NCBI RefSeq assembly: GCF_016313185.1
Contig: NZ_CP066218.1
Span: 2,790,001 to 2,854,000, forward strand
DNA length: 64,000 nt
Direction of reading: 5' to 3'
Source of the DNA: Mycolicibacterium baixiangningiae
GTDB taxonomy: Bacteria; Actinomycetota; Actinomycetes; Mycobacteriales; Mycobacteriaceae
Shown here: positions 33,988-43,300 of the stretch, piece by piece
Layout: each line of letters begins with the position of its first letter
Position numbering within the stretch: the first letter of the stretch is position 1
Program-made: the position numbers and the translations under genes
The notes under the pieces: model-generated
Database searches by the model: none
What the model saw: only the letters and a program-made list of their open reading frames with translations
Told to the model about the DNA's origin: nothing

Positions 33988-35370
33988 ATGACGGACGACT
34001 TGCGCGACGCCGAACCGCGTCCGGTGTGGTGGGACGGAGTCCGAACCGGTCCGCGGACCGAGCCGCTCCGCGGCCGGGTGCCCGCCGATCTGGCCATCGT
34101 CGGCGCCGGTTACACCGGTCTGTGGGCGGCCATCGAAGCGCTGACCGAGGATCCGTCGCGTCGGGTCGTCGTGCTCGAACAGGACTGGGTGGGTTCGGGT
34201 GCGTCCGGGCGCAACGGCGGGTTCGTCGCCGAATCACTCACCCACGGTCTGGCCCACGGCGAGGCACTGTGGCCGGATGAACTCGGCGAACTGCAGCGCC
34301 TCGGCCGGCAGAACGTCGAGGAGATCGCCGCGTTCCTGGACGATCACGGCATCGACGCGGATCTGCGGCTGGTCGGTAAGACCACCCTGGCCAGAACGGC
34401 GCACGAGTACGAAGCGCTGCGCAAATCGGTGCCAACCTACGCCCGCCACGGCGAAGAGGTCCGCTTCCTCGACCGTGACGAGGTCCGCGCCGACATCCAC
34501 TCGCAGGCATTCCTCGGTGGGCTCCGGTCGCTGCGCGGTGGCCTGACCGATCCGATGGCGTTGACGCTCGGCCTGCGCCGGGTGGCAGAAGGCTTGGGCG
34601 CCAAGATCTTCGAGCGCTCCGCGGCGACCGGTATCACCCGTGATGGCGCCACTTTGACCGTCCGCAGTGCGCACGGCGCCGTCGACACCGCTCAGGTGTT
34701 GCTGGCATCCAACGCCTACCGGCCGCTGCTGCGACGGCTGCGCGCATGGATTCTGCCGGTCTATGACTATGTATTGGCCACAGCTCCGTTGACTGCCGCG
34801 CAGCTGGACTCGATCGGCTGGTCGCAGAACCAGGGACTCACCGACGCGGGCAATCAGTTCCACTACTTCCGCAGAACCCGTGACGATCGGATTGTCTGGG
34901 GCGGATACGACGCCATCTACCACTACGGCAATGCCGTCAGCCCGGATCTGGAGCTGCGCGATCGGTCGCACCGTCTGTTGGCGCGCCACTTCCGGGAGAC
35001 GTTCCCGCAGCTGGCCGACGTTCCGTTCACCCACCGCTGGGGCGGTGTGATCGACACGACCAGCCGGTTCACCCCGATCTTCGGCACCGCCATGCAGGGC
35101 CGGTTGGCCTATGCGGTCGGATTCACCGGCCTGGGTGTGGCGTCGACGAGATTCGGTGCCCGCGTGGCCCTGGACCTGCTGGCCGGCCGCGAGACCGAAC
35201 GAACCCGGCTCAAGGCGATCACCGGCACCGCGGTGCCCTTCCCGCCCGAACCGCTGCGCTGGCCCGCCGTCGAGTTGACCCGTGCCGCCCTGGCTCGCGA
35301 GGACGAAACAGGCCGCAGGGGTTTGCTTTTGCGCACATTCGACCGCTTCGGTGTGGGCTTCAACAGTTGA
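33988..35370 (+). CDS. FAD-dependent amine oxidase, gamma-glutamylputrescine oxidase-like
   Basis: A 460-residue D-amino-acid-oxidase-fold flavoprotein. The FAD motif DLAIVGAGYTGLWAAIEAL is at residues about 35-53, then VVLEQDWVGSGASGRNGGF, typical of PuuB/OrdL-type oxidases. The C-terminal GFTGLGVASTRFGARVALDL closes the FAD site. Such enzymes oxidise a primary or N-acylated amine to an aldehyde. The aldehyde dehydrogenase encoded 11 bases downstream and the APC permease fit a putrescine-like amine. The ATG at 33988 is chosen because MTDDLRDAEPRPVWWDG is a normal start; an in-frame ATG lies 51 bases upstream inside the promoter. Confidence 0.87.
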   Translation: MTDDLRDAEPRPVWWDGVRTGPRTEPLRGRVPADLAIVGAGYTGLWAAIEALTEDPSRRVVVLEQDWVGSGASGRNGGFVAESLTHGLAHGEALWPDELGELQRLGRQNVEEIAAFLDDHGIDADLRLVGKTTLARTAHEYEALRKSVPTYARHGEEVRFLDRDEVRADIHSQAFLGGLRSLRGGLTDPMALTLGLRRVAEGLGAKIFERSAATGITRDGATLTVRSAHGAVDTAQVLLASNAYRPLLRRLRAWILPVYDYVLATAPLTAAQLDSIGWSQNQGLTDAGNQFHYFRRTRDDRIVWGGYDAIYHYGNAVSPDLELRDRSHRLLARHFRETFPQLADVPFTHRWGGVIDTTSRFTPIFGTAMQGRLAYAVGFTGLGVASTRFGARVALDLLAGRETERTRLKAITGTAVPFPPEPLRWPAVELTRAALAREDETGRRGLLLRTFDRFGVGFNS

Positions 35371-35381
35371 GGAGTGAGAAC

Positions 35382-36839
35382 ATGACCGCAGGGCGATTCC
35401 ATCGGGGGCGGCGTCTCCCGGGATCGGGAGGCGAGCGGGTGCTGGTGAACCCGGCGAACGGCACACCCACCGCGACCGTTTCGGAGGCCTCGGTCGCCGA
35501 GGCCGCCCACGCCGTCGGAGCCGCCGCCGAGGCGTTTCCGGAATGGTCCGGGCGCACCGCCGGCGAACGCGCGCGGGCGCTGCTGCGGTGGGCCGACCTC
35601 ATCGACACCCACGCTGCCGAACTCACCGCGCTCGAAGTTGCCGAAACCGGCAAGCCGGAAGCGGTTTTCCGCGACGGCGAGCTTCCGTTCGGCACCGACA
35701 ACCTGCGATTCTTCGCCGGTGCCGGACGCTCGCTGGAGGAGACCGGCGCCGGCCTGCTCAGCACGGGCTACACCTCGATGATCGTCCGGCGCCCGGTGGG
35801 ACCGGTCGTCGGTATCGCTCCGTGGAATTTTCCGCTGATCATGGGCCTGTGGAAGATCGGTCCCGCGCTGGCCGCCGGGAACACCATCGTCATCAAGCCG
35901 GCCCCGACGACACCGTCGAGCACGCTGCGCATCGCCGAACTCGCCACCGAAGCCGGTATCCCGCCTGGGGTTCTCGAGGTGGTGACCGGTGATCACACGG
36001 TCGGGGAGGCGCTGGTGGCCGACGAACGGGTGCAGTTGATCTCGATCACCGGGTCCACCCGCGCCGGCCGGCAGGTGATGTCGACCGCCGCGGTTCGCGG
36101 CGCGCGGGTCCACCTCGAGCTCGGCGGCAAGGCACCGTGTCTGGTGTTCGAGGACGCGCACCTCGACGACGCCGCGCACGGTATCGCGATGGGCGCGACG
36201 TACAACTCCGGACAGGACTGCACCGCGGCCACCCGGGTCTATGCCCACGAGTCCGTGTTCGGCGATCTCGTCGATCGGCTCGCGGCGGTCTTCGACAAGA
36301 TCCGGGTCGGCGACCCGCGTGACACCGCGACCGATATCGGTCCGCTGATCAGCGCCGAGCACCGGGACCGGGTGCACGGCTTGGTCGAGCGTGCCGTCGC
36401 GGCGGGAGCGACGGTGCGTACCGGCGGTGTCATTCCGGACGGCGACGGGGCCTACTACCCGCCGACGCTGATCACCGGCGCCGACCAGTCCGCCGAGATC
36501 GTCCAGAACGAGGTGTTCGGTCCGGTTCTGGTCGCCCTGCCGTTCCGCGATGAGGCCGACGCCATCCGGCTCGCCAACGACTGCCGGTACGGCCTGGCGT
36601 CATCGGTGTGGACGGTGGACGTGGCACGCGCGCTGCGCACCGCTCACGCGATCGAGGCAGGCGTCACCTGGGTGAACGACCACCTGCCGATCGCGTCGGA
36701 GGCGCCGCACGGCGGCGTGAAGGCCAGCGGTTTCGGCAAGGACATGAGCCAGGCGGCCGTGGCGGAATACACCGTCGCCCGCCACATCATGGTCAAACAC
36801 GCTTCCCGTGCCGCGCACGATTCCTTTCGGCCGGCGTGA
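35382..36839 (+). CDS. Aldehyde dehydrogenase, aminobutyraldehyde type
   Basis: A 485-residue NAD(P)-dependent aldehyde dehydrogenase. APWNFPL and KPAPTTPSS bind the cofactor, LELGGKAP carries the general base Glu, and NSGQDCTAATR carries the catalytic Cys. The C-terminal HGGVKASGFGKDMS and TVARHIMVKH resemble gamma-aminobutyraldehyde dehydrogenases. It should oxidise the aldehyde made by the preceding flavoprotein. The box GAGGAGTG precedes the ATG. Confidence 0.9.
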   Translation: MTAGRFHRGRRLPGSGGERVLVNPANGTPTATVSEASVAEAAHAVGAAAEAFPEWSGRTAGERARALLRWADLIDTHAAELTALEVAETGKPEAVFRDGELPFGTDNLRFFAGAGRSLEETGAGLLSTGYTSMIVRRPVGPVVGIAPWNFPLIMGLWKIGPALAAGNTIVIKPAPTTPSSTLRIAELATEAGIPPGVLEVVTGDHTVGEALVADERVQLISITGSTRAGRQVMSTAAVRGARVHLELGGKAPCLVFEDAHLDDAAHGIAMGATYNSGQDCTAATRVYAHESVFGDLVDRLAAVFDKIRVGDPRDTATDIGPLISAEHRDRVHGLVERAVAAGATVRTGGVIPDGDGAYYPPTLITGADQSAEIVQNEVFGPVLVALPFRDEADAIRLANDCRYGLASSVWTVDVARALRTAHAIEAGVTWVNDHLPIASEAPHGGVKASGFGKDMSQAAVAEYTVARHIMVKHASRAAHDSFRPA

Positions 36840-37141
36840 AAGTCGCAGTGCAGCAGAGTGATCGAACCAGAAGGGTCGTGATTCCGGCGCGCTGACCGAC
36901 GCCGAGGACAACCTCCGAGTGGTGACCGACAAGTTCACTCGGAGGTTCCCGCATGCCCAGGATCGGCGAAAAACGAATCGGCACAAAACTTTTCGGTTCG
37001 TGCTGCACATCTACGCGTGACGGTTTACCGTGTGACCGGCGCTACGTGACGACGAGAGTCGCGGCGGCGCCACGCAATCCACACAGCTAGCCGTGGGCAC
37101 ACGCGCGTCGAGATCTCGGCATCGAGCACTGGAGGTTTGAC
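36840..37141. other. Gap between the aldehyde dehydrogenase and permease genes
   Basis: 302 bases with no gene. The only clear element is the 12-bp hairpin at 36910-36947. The rest may hold the permease promoter; a GGAGG box lies at 37131-37135, six bases before the ATG. Confidence 0.6.
36910..36947 (+). terminator. Hairpin after the aldehyde dehydrogenase gene
   Basis: A perfect 12-bp stem, aacctccgagtg (36910-36921) and cactcggaggtt (36936-36947), with a 14-nt loop. There is no T-tract. Placed 70 bases after the stop, it probably ends the oxidase-dehydrogenase transcript. Confidence 0.6.
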
Positions 37142-38560
37142 ATGGTGACCAACGAGGACGCCGCCGCGCTGCATTCGGTGGACGAGGTGTTGCCTCGAAA
37201 GATGCGCTGGTTCGACGGTTTCGCGATGGCGATGACGATGCCGGCCGCGCTGGTCGCCACGCTGGGCGCCTCGATCGCCGGGCTGGGCGGATGGGGCGCG
37301 GCGGTTCTCTGGGCGATCTCGATGGCCATCTCGCTGGCAGTGAACTGGATCTACATCGAGCTGGCCGCGATGTTCCCCAACGCCTCCGGCGGCATCTCCG
37401 GGTACGCGGCCGAGGCGTGGAAGAAGCGGGTGCCGTGGTTTGCGCCCCTGGCCGGCGTCGGGTACTGGTTGCCATGGGGATCCAACCTGGCCACCTACGG
37501 TTCCTTGACCGGCCTGCTCGTGCAGTCGCAGTGGTTCCCCGACGAACAGTGGTCGGTGGACTTCGGTCCACTGCATCTGAGCTTCCCGATACTCATCGGC
37601 CTGGCGGTGATCTTCCTGCTGTACGGCATCAACATCGTCGGCGTGCGGGTCACCATGGCATTCGTCTATGTGACCGCCGGAATCCTGATGATCCCGCTGG
37701 CGGTCTTCATCTTCTTCCCGCTGTTCAACGCCGACTGGGCGCCGATGGACCTGACGTGGAACCTGCACGGACTGGAAGGTCTGCACACCGCGATCGTCTG
37801 GCTGTACGTGATGGCGTGGACGACACTGGGCATCGAGGTGTGTGCCACCTTCGCCCCGGAGTACCGCGACCCGGTCCGGGACACCTCGCGAGCCATTCGC
37901 GCCTCGGCGCTGTTCTGCCTGGGTGTGTTCTTCCTGGTTCCGCTCACCCTCGGCGGATTCGCCGGCGAGCAGGCGATCAGCGAGGACCCCTCGACGTTCT
38001 TCGTGGCCAGTTTCTCGCAGCTGACCGGTGCCGGCGCGGACGTCATGGTGCTGTGCCTCATCGCATCCCTGATGCTGGTGATGCTGACCTCGGTCGCCGA
38101 TGCCTCCCGGGTGCTGTTCAACATGGGCAAGGAGGGCATCACCGTCCGTTCGATGGGCAAGCTCAACCGCCGCGGTGTGCCCGTTCGTGCGTTGAACGTG
38201 ATGCTGGTGCTCAACGTGGTTCTGCTGGTGGTGCTTCAGCAGCCGCTGGCCATCATCGTGACCGGCAATCTGGGCTACATCCTCGCCCACGTGCTGGCCG
38301 TTGCCGGTTTCGCGCTGCTGCGCAAGGACCGGCCGGACGCTGCGCGTCCGATCCGTCTCCCACAGGTGTTCGTGCCACTGTCGATGGCTTTGGCGGTCCT
38401 GCTGGTGGTGTTGTTGGTGGTCGGGGCCACCGGGTTCTCCATCACCGGCTACGGCGGCGTACTGGAACTGTGCATAGCCCTGTCGATCCTGGCCGCCGGC
38501 GTGGTGCTGTGGTGGTTCGTCCAGCGCCGGGACCGGGCGGACGCCACCATCGACCGGTGA
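37142..38560 (+). CDS. APC-family amino acid/amine permease
   Basis: A 472-residue permease with about 12 membrane segments. The first helix region FDGFAMAMTMPAALVATLGAS and IYIELAAMFPNASGGISGY are typical for the amino acid-polyamine-organocation superfamily. It lies downstream of the amine oxidase and aldehyde dehydrogenase in the same direction, so amine or amino-acid uptake for that pathway is inferred. The ATG follows a GGAGG box. Confidence 0.88.
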   Translation: MVTNEDAAALHSVDEVLPRKMRWFDGFAMAMTMPAALVATLGASIAGLGGWGAAVLWAISMAISLAVNWIYIELAAMFPNASGGISGYAAEAWKKRVPWFAPLAGVGYWLPWGSNLATYGSLTGLLVQSQWFPDEQWSVDFGPLHLSFPILIGLAVIFLLYGINIVGVRVTMAFVYVTAGILMIPLAVFIFFPLFNADWAPMDLTWNLHGLEGLHTAIVWLYVMAWTTLGIEVCATFAPEYRDPVRDTSRAIRASALFCLGVFFLVPLTLGGFAGEQAISEDPSTFFVASFSQLTGAGADVMVLCLIASLMLVMLTSVADASRVLFNMGKEGITVRSMGKLNRRGVPVRALNVMLVLNVVLLVVLQQPLAIIVTGNLGYILAHVLAVAGFALLRKDRPDAARPIRLPQVFVPLSMALAVLLVVLLVVGATGFSITGYGGVLELCIALSILAAGVVLWWFVQRRDRADATIDR

Positions 38561-38674
38561 TGCAGGGGTTACTGGCTCCCGGACCCCATCCGGAGACGAG
38601 GTGTTCGCACCGAAAGTTGTGAACAACTATCACTGTCTCCTCAACGTTCACTGTGACATCGCCAGTAACAATGA

Positions 38675-39208
<534 letters not shown>

Positions 39209-39223
39209 TGCAGGGCCGCACCG

Positions 39224-40093
39224 TCACGGCATGACCGCGGAGCGCCAGGCCAGCGGATTGAGCTCCCGGTACGGGTCGGCGCTCCGGATACGTTGAAGGT
39301 CGGCCAGTTCCGTTTCCAACTGCGCCTGCACCTCGGCTTTGACCTTCGCTGTCCACGCCTCCCGCTCGATGCCGTCAGGCAGTGCTGAGCTGATGGGCGG
39401 CCCGAAACGCAGGTACATCCGTTGCGGGCGGGGGATGAGGGTGGGCCCGACACCGCGCAGCAAGGGCATGGCCATGTCCGGCGGTCCCCCGATGCGCTTA
39501 CCAAGCCAGCCGCTGAACCGGCCGAATACGCCGTCGCGGGTGACCAGGCTGGTGTAGACGTCGTCTGCGCCGACCAGCGCCGCAGTGACGATCGGATAGT
39601 CGTGATCGGTGGCCAGGCGGGCGAAGCCGTAGCGGTTTTCCCACCTCAACCGGTATTCCTCGCCCTTGAACTTCGCGATCTCGCGACCACCGCCGGGAAA
39701 GACCAGGATGGTCTGGTCGTGACGCATGAGCGCGCCCGCCGTCTCGGGAGTGCCCACCACCGCGCCGTACGCCGCGATCAGATCGGCCTGCAGCCCCCTG
39801 GCATTTCCGAACTGCCGGTCCGCCAGGGGCCTGACCTGTTTGCCGATGGTATGGCGCACGAAATACGGGATCATCACGATCTCGGCGAACGACATCTGGG
39901 TGTGATTGCCGACGATCAGGAAGCGGCCGTCGGCCGGCAGGTTGTCCAGCCCGTCGACGTACGGGCGGTACAGCTTCATCAGCGGCTCGAGATTGTCCGC
40001 GACGACCGTCAGCAGTGTGCGCCACATGCGTTCACCCGGGGGAACGACGATGACGTCACTGCCCTCAGGAGGTACATCGGTGTTCGCAGTCAT
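39224..40093 (-). CDS. Lysophospholipid acyltransferase-like protein
   Basis: A 289-residue protein of the PlsC/DGAT-like acyltransferase group. NHTQMSFAEI stands where H-x4-D is usual, and FPGGGREIAKFKGEEYRLRW corresponds to the glycerophosphate-binding motif. The His is kept but the Asp of H-x4-D is not visible. The role is probably acyl transfer to glycerol lipids at the membrane. The ATG at 40093 follows a short leader; it is separated from the upstream crotonase operon by a strong hairpin. Confidence 0.8.
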   Translation of the reverse strand: MTANTDVPPEGSDVIVVPPGERMWRTLLTVVADNLEPLMKLYRPYVDGLDNLPADGRFLIVGNHTQMSFAEIVMIPYFVRHTIGKQVRPLADRQFGNARGLQADLIAAYGAVVGTPETAGALMRHDQTILVFPGGGREIAKFKGEEYRLRWENRYGFARLATDHDYPIVTAALVGADDVYTSLVTRDGVFGRFSGWLGKRIGGPPDMAMPLLRGVGPTLIPRPQRMYLRFGPPISSALPDGIEREAWTAKVKAEVQAQLETELADLQRIRSADPYRELNPLAWRSAVMP

Positions 40094-40145
40094 TGCGCCG
40101 CCCTCTCCCAGTGGGCCTGCCGTCACCTGGATTCTACGAGCCAGA

Positions 40146-40187
40146 CCCGAATGCGGGGGAAGCCGGTGTACCGGCTTCCCCCGCATT
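40146..40187 (-). terminator. Long perfect hairpin ending the crotonase operon
   Basis: A perfect 19-bp inverted repeat (40146-40164 and 40169-40187) with a TGTA loop lies nine bases after the crotonase stop. It has no T-tract, but position and strength mark it as the terminator of the GntR-ABC-dehydrogenase-crotonase operon. Confidence 0.85.
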
Positions 40188-40196
40188 CGAATGACT

Positions 40197-40937
40197 TCAG
40201 TGGCCGGGGATGTGCAGCCGCTTCAGCGATCCCAGGACCAGCCGGTCGGCTGCCAACTCGTAGGCCTGGCCCTCCGACAGCGAGTCGACCGAGCGCAGCA
40301 TCGCCCTGATCTCGTTGTGCACACGGGGCTCACCGGCCAGCAGTGCCTCGACCTTCTCCGCCACCGCGGCATCGAGGGCGTCGACGTCCTCGGTGACCTC
40401 GTTGAGCAGGCCGATGCGCACCGCCTCCTCACCGGAGACCGGCGCACCGCTGGCGGTGAGCCAGAAGGCGGCCCGCCGGCCCACCATGTGCGGCAGCCAC
40501 GCCAGCACGAGCGCCGGCGCCAGGTTGATACGCACCTCGGGGAAGTTGAGCCGGGCCGCGCGGGTCGCCACCGCGACGTCACACAGCGCGGCCAGGCCCA
40601 CCCCGAATCCCGCGGCGTCCCCGTGCACCCGGGCGACGGTCACCAGCGGTGTGGCCGCCAGCGCCTCGTTGACCGCGATGAGGCGGCGCACCTCGGCCGG
40701 AAGGTCGTCAGGCGTCGCGGCGGTCCGTTCGCGGCCCATGCAGAAGCTGTCGCCGGCCGCGGTCAGCACCAGGACGTGCACTCCGTCCGGTGGGGTGGTG
40801 AGCACCCCGGCCAGAGCGTCACACATGTCCATCGTCATGAGGTTTCCGCCCGGGCTGTCCAGACGGACGGTCAGCACAGCACCGTCGCGTTCGAACGTCA
40901 GTCCCGGCACGGTCCCGATGTCGTCGGTGATCGTCAT
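40197..40937 (-). CDS. Crotonase-family protein lacking one catalytic Glu
   Basis: A 246-residue crotonase-fold protein. Aligned by eye with rat enoyl-CoA hydratase, VHGDAAGFGVGLAALCDV matches the region with Glu144, but that position is Gly here. The second Glu (Glu164 equivalent) is kept in LNFPEVRINLAP. A one-Glu site is seen in isomerases and some hydrolases rather than hydratases. The ATG overlaps the preceding dehydrogenase stop. It is the last gene of the ABC-importer operon, suggesting CoA-thioester chemistry on the imported substrate. Confidence 0.85.
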   Translation of the reverse strand: MTITDDIGTVPGLTFERDGAVLTVRLDSPGGNLMTMDMCDALAGVLTTPPDGVHVLVLTAAGDSFCMGRERTAATPDDLPAEVRRLIAVNEALAATPLVTVARVHGDAAGFGVGLAALCDVAVATRAARLNFPEVRINLAPALVLAWLPHMVGRRAAFWLTASGAPVSGEEAVRIGLLNEVTEDVDALDAAVAEKVEALLAGEPRVHNEIRAMLRSVDSLSEGQAYELAADRLVLGSLKRLHIPGH

Positions 40938-42478
40938 CAGTTCAGCCTTTCCAGCGCGACGCCGCCGTACCAGTCGACGTCATCGGCCGCGGTGCGGATG
41001 GTCACGGCACGGACGTGGGTGAATTCGTCGAACGATTCGGTACCGCCTTCGCGGCCGTGTCCGCTCTCCCGCACCCCGCCCCAGGGGGAGGACGGGTCGA
41101 GCCGGTGATGGTCGTTGACCCAGACGATGCCGTGCTCCAACTTCGAGGCGACCCGGTGCGCACGCGCGACGTCGCGTGTCCAGATCGATGATCCGAGACC
41201 GTAGGGCGAATCGTTGGCGATGGCGATCGCATCCGCCTCGTCCTTGAAAGGGATCACCACCAGGACGGGCCCGAAGATCTCTTCGCGGGCGACCCGCATC
41301 TGGTTGGTGACATTCGACAGCACCGTGGGCGCGACGAAATAGCCGTCCAGTCCCGGAACGTCGACGGCCGTGCCGCCGGTGGCCAGCGTCGCACCCTCGG
41401 AGACGCCGATCTCGACGTAGTCGAGGATGCGCTTGCGGGCCCGTTCGGAGATCACCGGGCCGAGTTGGGTGTCGGCGTGGGCCGGGTCGCCGATCCGGAT
41501 GCGTTCGGCCTGTGCGACCAGCCCTGCCACGAAGTCGTCGTACACCGTCTCCTGCACCAGGATCCGGGTGCCGGCGATACAGGTCTGGCCGGCGCCGACG
41601 AACCCGCCGAATGCCGCGCCGCGACTGGAGACCTCGGTGGCGATGTCGTCGAACACCAGGACCGGGGTCTTTCCGCCCAGTTCCACCGTGGACTTCGCGA
41701 ACCGGGACGCGGTCGCAACCGAGATGATCCGGCCCACCTCCGTCCCGCCGGTGAACACCACCTTGTCCACCAGTCGGTGTTCGGCCAGACCCGCACCGGC
41801 GACCGGCCCCAGACCTGGGATCACGTTCAACACCCCGGGTGGGATACCCGCCTCCAGGGCGAGGTCGCCGATCAGCAGAGCGGTCAGCGGCGTCTGCTCA
41901 GAAGGCTTGAGCACCACGCTGTTTCCCGTCGCCAGCGCCGGGGCCACACTCTTGGATGCGATCATCAACGGGTGGTTGAACGACGACAGCGTCGCGACCA
42001 CACCGAGCGGGTAGCGCGAGGTGTAGGAGTGGTACGGGCCCGACATCGGCACCACCGAATCACGACTGGCCAGCAGCAGCGCGGCGTTGTACCGGTACCA
42101 CTCGGCGAGGCGGGTGATCTGCGCCTTGGTTTCGGTGATCGGCCTGCCGTTGTTGTCGGTCTCCAGGCGGTACAGCTTGTCCATGTCCCGCTCCAGCAGG
42201 TCCCCGAAGCGGTTGAGAATGCGGGAGCGCTGGTGGATCGGCATGTGCGACCACACGCCGGAGTCGAACGCCTTGCGTGCCGAGACCACGGCGTCGTTGG
42301 TGTCCTCGGCGCTTGCGCTGTGGCAGCGGGCGAAGACCTGTCCGGTGGCGGGGTTGATCACATCCAGGATCTCGCCGCCGCCGGGCCGGTGCTCACCGTC
42401 GATGAGCAGGCCGTGCACATTGTCGCCGTTGAGGGAATTGGAGGTGGTTACAGCGGAAGTCGCAACCGATTGAGACAT
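40937..42478 (-). CDS. Aldehyde dehydrogenase
   Basis: A 513-residue NAD(P)-dependent aldehyde dehydrogenase. Cofactor motifs SSFNHPL and KPSEQTPLT, general base in VELGGKTPVLVF and catalytic Cys in GAGQTCIAGTR are all present. It is co-directional with and 27 bases after the ABC ATPase gene. A clearly related but distinct paralogue is encoded at 48027-49526, and both share endings such as WVNDHHRL. The substrate is unknown. Confidence 0.92.
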   Translation of the reverse strand: MSQSVATSAVTTSNSLNGDNVHGLLIDGEHRPGGGEILDVINPATGQVFARCHSASAEDTNDAVVSARKAFDSGVWSHMPIHQRSRILNRFGDLLERDMDKLYRLETDNNGRPITETKAQITRLAEWYRYNAALLLASRDSVVPMSGPYHSYTSRYPLGVVATLSSFNHPLMIASKSVAPALATGNSVVLKPSEQTPLTALLIGDLALEAGIPPGVLNVIPGLGPVAGAGLAEHRLVDKVVFTGGTEVGRIISVATASRFAKSTVELGGKTPVLVFDDIATEVSSRGAAFGGFVGAGQTCIAGTRILVQETVYDDFVAGLVAQAERIRIGDPAHADTQLGPVISERARKRILDYVEIGVSEGATLATGGTAVDVPGLDGYFVAPTVLSNVTNQMRVAREEIFGPVLVVIPFKDEADAIAIANDSPYGLGSSIWTRDVARAHRVASKLEHGIVWVNDHHRLDPSSPWGGVRESGHGREGGTESFDEFTHVRAVTIRTAADDVDWYGGVALERLN

Positions 42479-42505
42479 TTTGGGTTCTTTCTCGTTTGGC
42501 AGGGA

Positions 42506-43273
42506 TCAGGCGCCGGCAGTAACAGCGGAGCGCTGACGGGCGCTGGCTTCGAGCTCTTCGAAGCGGCGCAGGATCGACGATTCGAGCACGGCCACCTCGG
42601 TATTGGAGGCCTTGCGCGGACGAGGAAGATCGACGGTGATGTCCTCGTGGATGGTGCCGCCCGGGGCCAACATGAGGATGCGGTCCGAGAGCTCGGCGGC
42701 TTCCTTGACGTCGTGGGTGACGAAGACGACGGTCTTGCGGGTCTGCGCCCAGATCTCCTGGAGGTGTTCCCGCAGGCCGCGCGCGGTGATCGCGTCGAGG
42801 TGGCTGAACGGCTCGTCCATCAGCAGTACGTCCGGTTCGATCGACAGCGCCCTGGCGATGCCGACGCGCTGCTGCTGTCCGCCGGACAGCTGCCCGGGCC
42901 ACTTCTTCTCGGCGTGACCCAGACCGACGCGCTTGAGCGCCTCGTGCACACGCTGCTTGGCGGCGTCGTCGCGCACCGCCTGGACGTACATCAGGTTGTC
43001 GAAGATCGACCGCCACGGCAGTAACCGCGGTTCCTGGAAGACGTAGGCGAGCTTGGCCGCCTGGCCGGCTCCGCCGATGGTGACGGTGCCCGAGGTGGCT
43101 GATTCGATGCCTGCGATGATGTTGAGCAGCGTGGTCTTACCGCAGCCCGACGGCCCGACCAGGGATACGAAGGACTGGTCGGCGATCTCGAATCCGATGC
43201 GGTTGATGACGGTCTGCGGTCCGGTGGGGGTACCGAACACCTTGAGCAGATCTGTCACGGTGACGTTGGCCAT
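42506..43273 (-). CDS. ABC transporter ATP-binding protein, NitT/TauT type
   Basis: A 255-residue ATPase: Walker A GPSGCGKTTLL (residues about 38-48), Q-loop, signature LSGGQQQRVGIARAL, Walker B VLLMDEPFSHLD and switch His (VFVTHDVKEA). It is of the nitrate/sulfonate/taurine import group. It follows the two permease genes; an AAGGAG box precedes the ATG. Confidence 0.93.
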   Translation of the reverse strand: MANVTVTDLLKVFGTPTGPQTVINRIGFEIADQSFVSLVGPSGCGKTTLLNIIAGIESATSGTVTIGGAGQAAKLAYVFQEPRLLPWRSIFDNLMYVQAVRDDAAKQRVHEALKRVGLGHAEKKWPGQLSGGQQQRVGIARALSIEPDVLLMDEPFSHLDAITARGLREHLQEIWAQTRKTVVFVTHDVKEAAELSDRILMLAPGGTIHEDITVDLPRPRKASNTEVAVLESSILRRFEELEASARQRSAVTAGA

Positions 43274-43300
43274 GATGAATCTCCTTGGATGAGTAGGGGT

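Noticed and set aside
38615..38640. CRP-type site (tgtga...tcac) upstream of the Rpf gene
   Set aside because: The half-sites are seven bases apart rather than six and the second half is incomplete.
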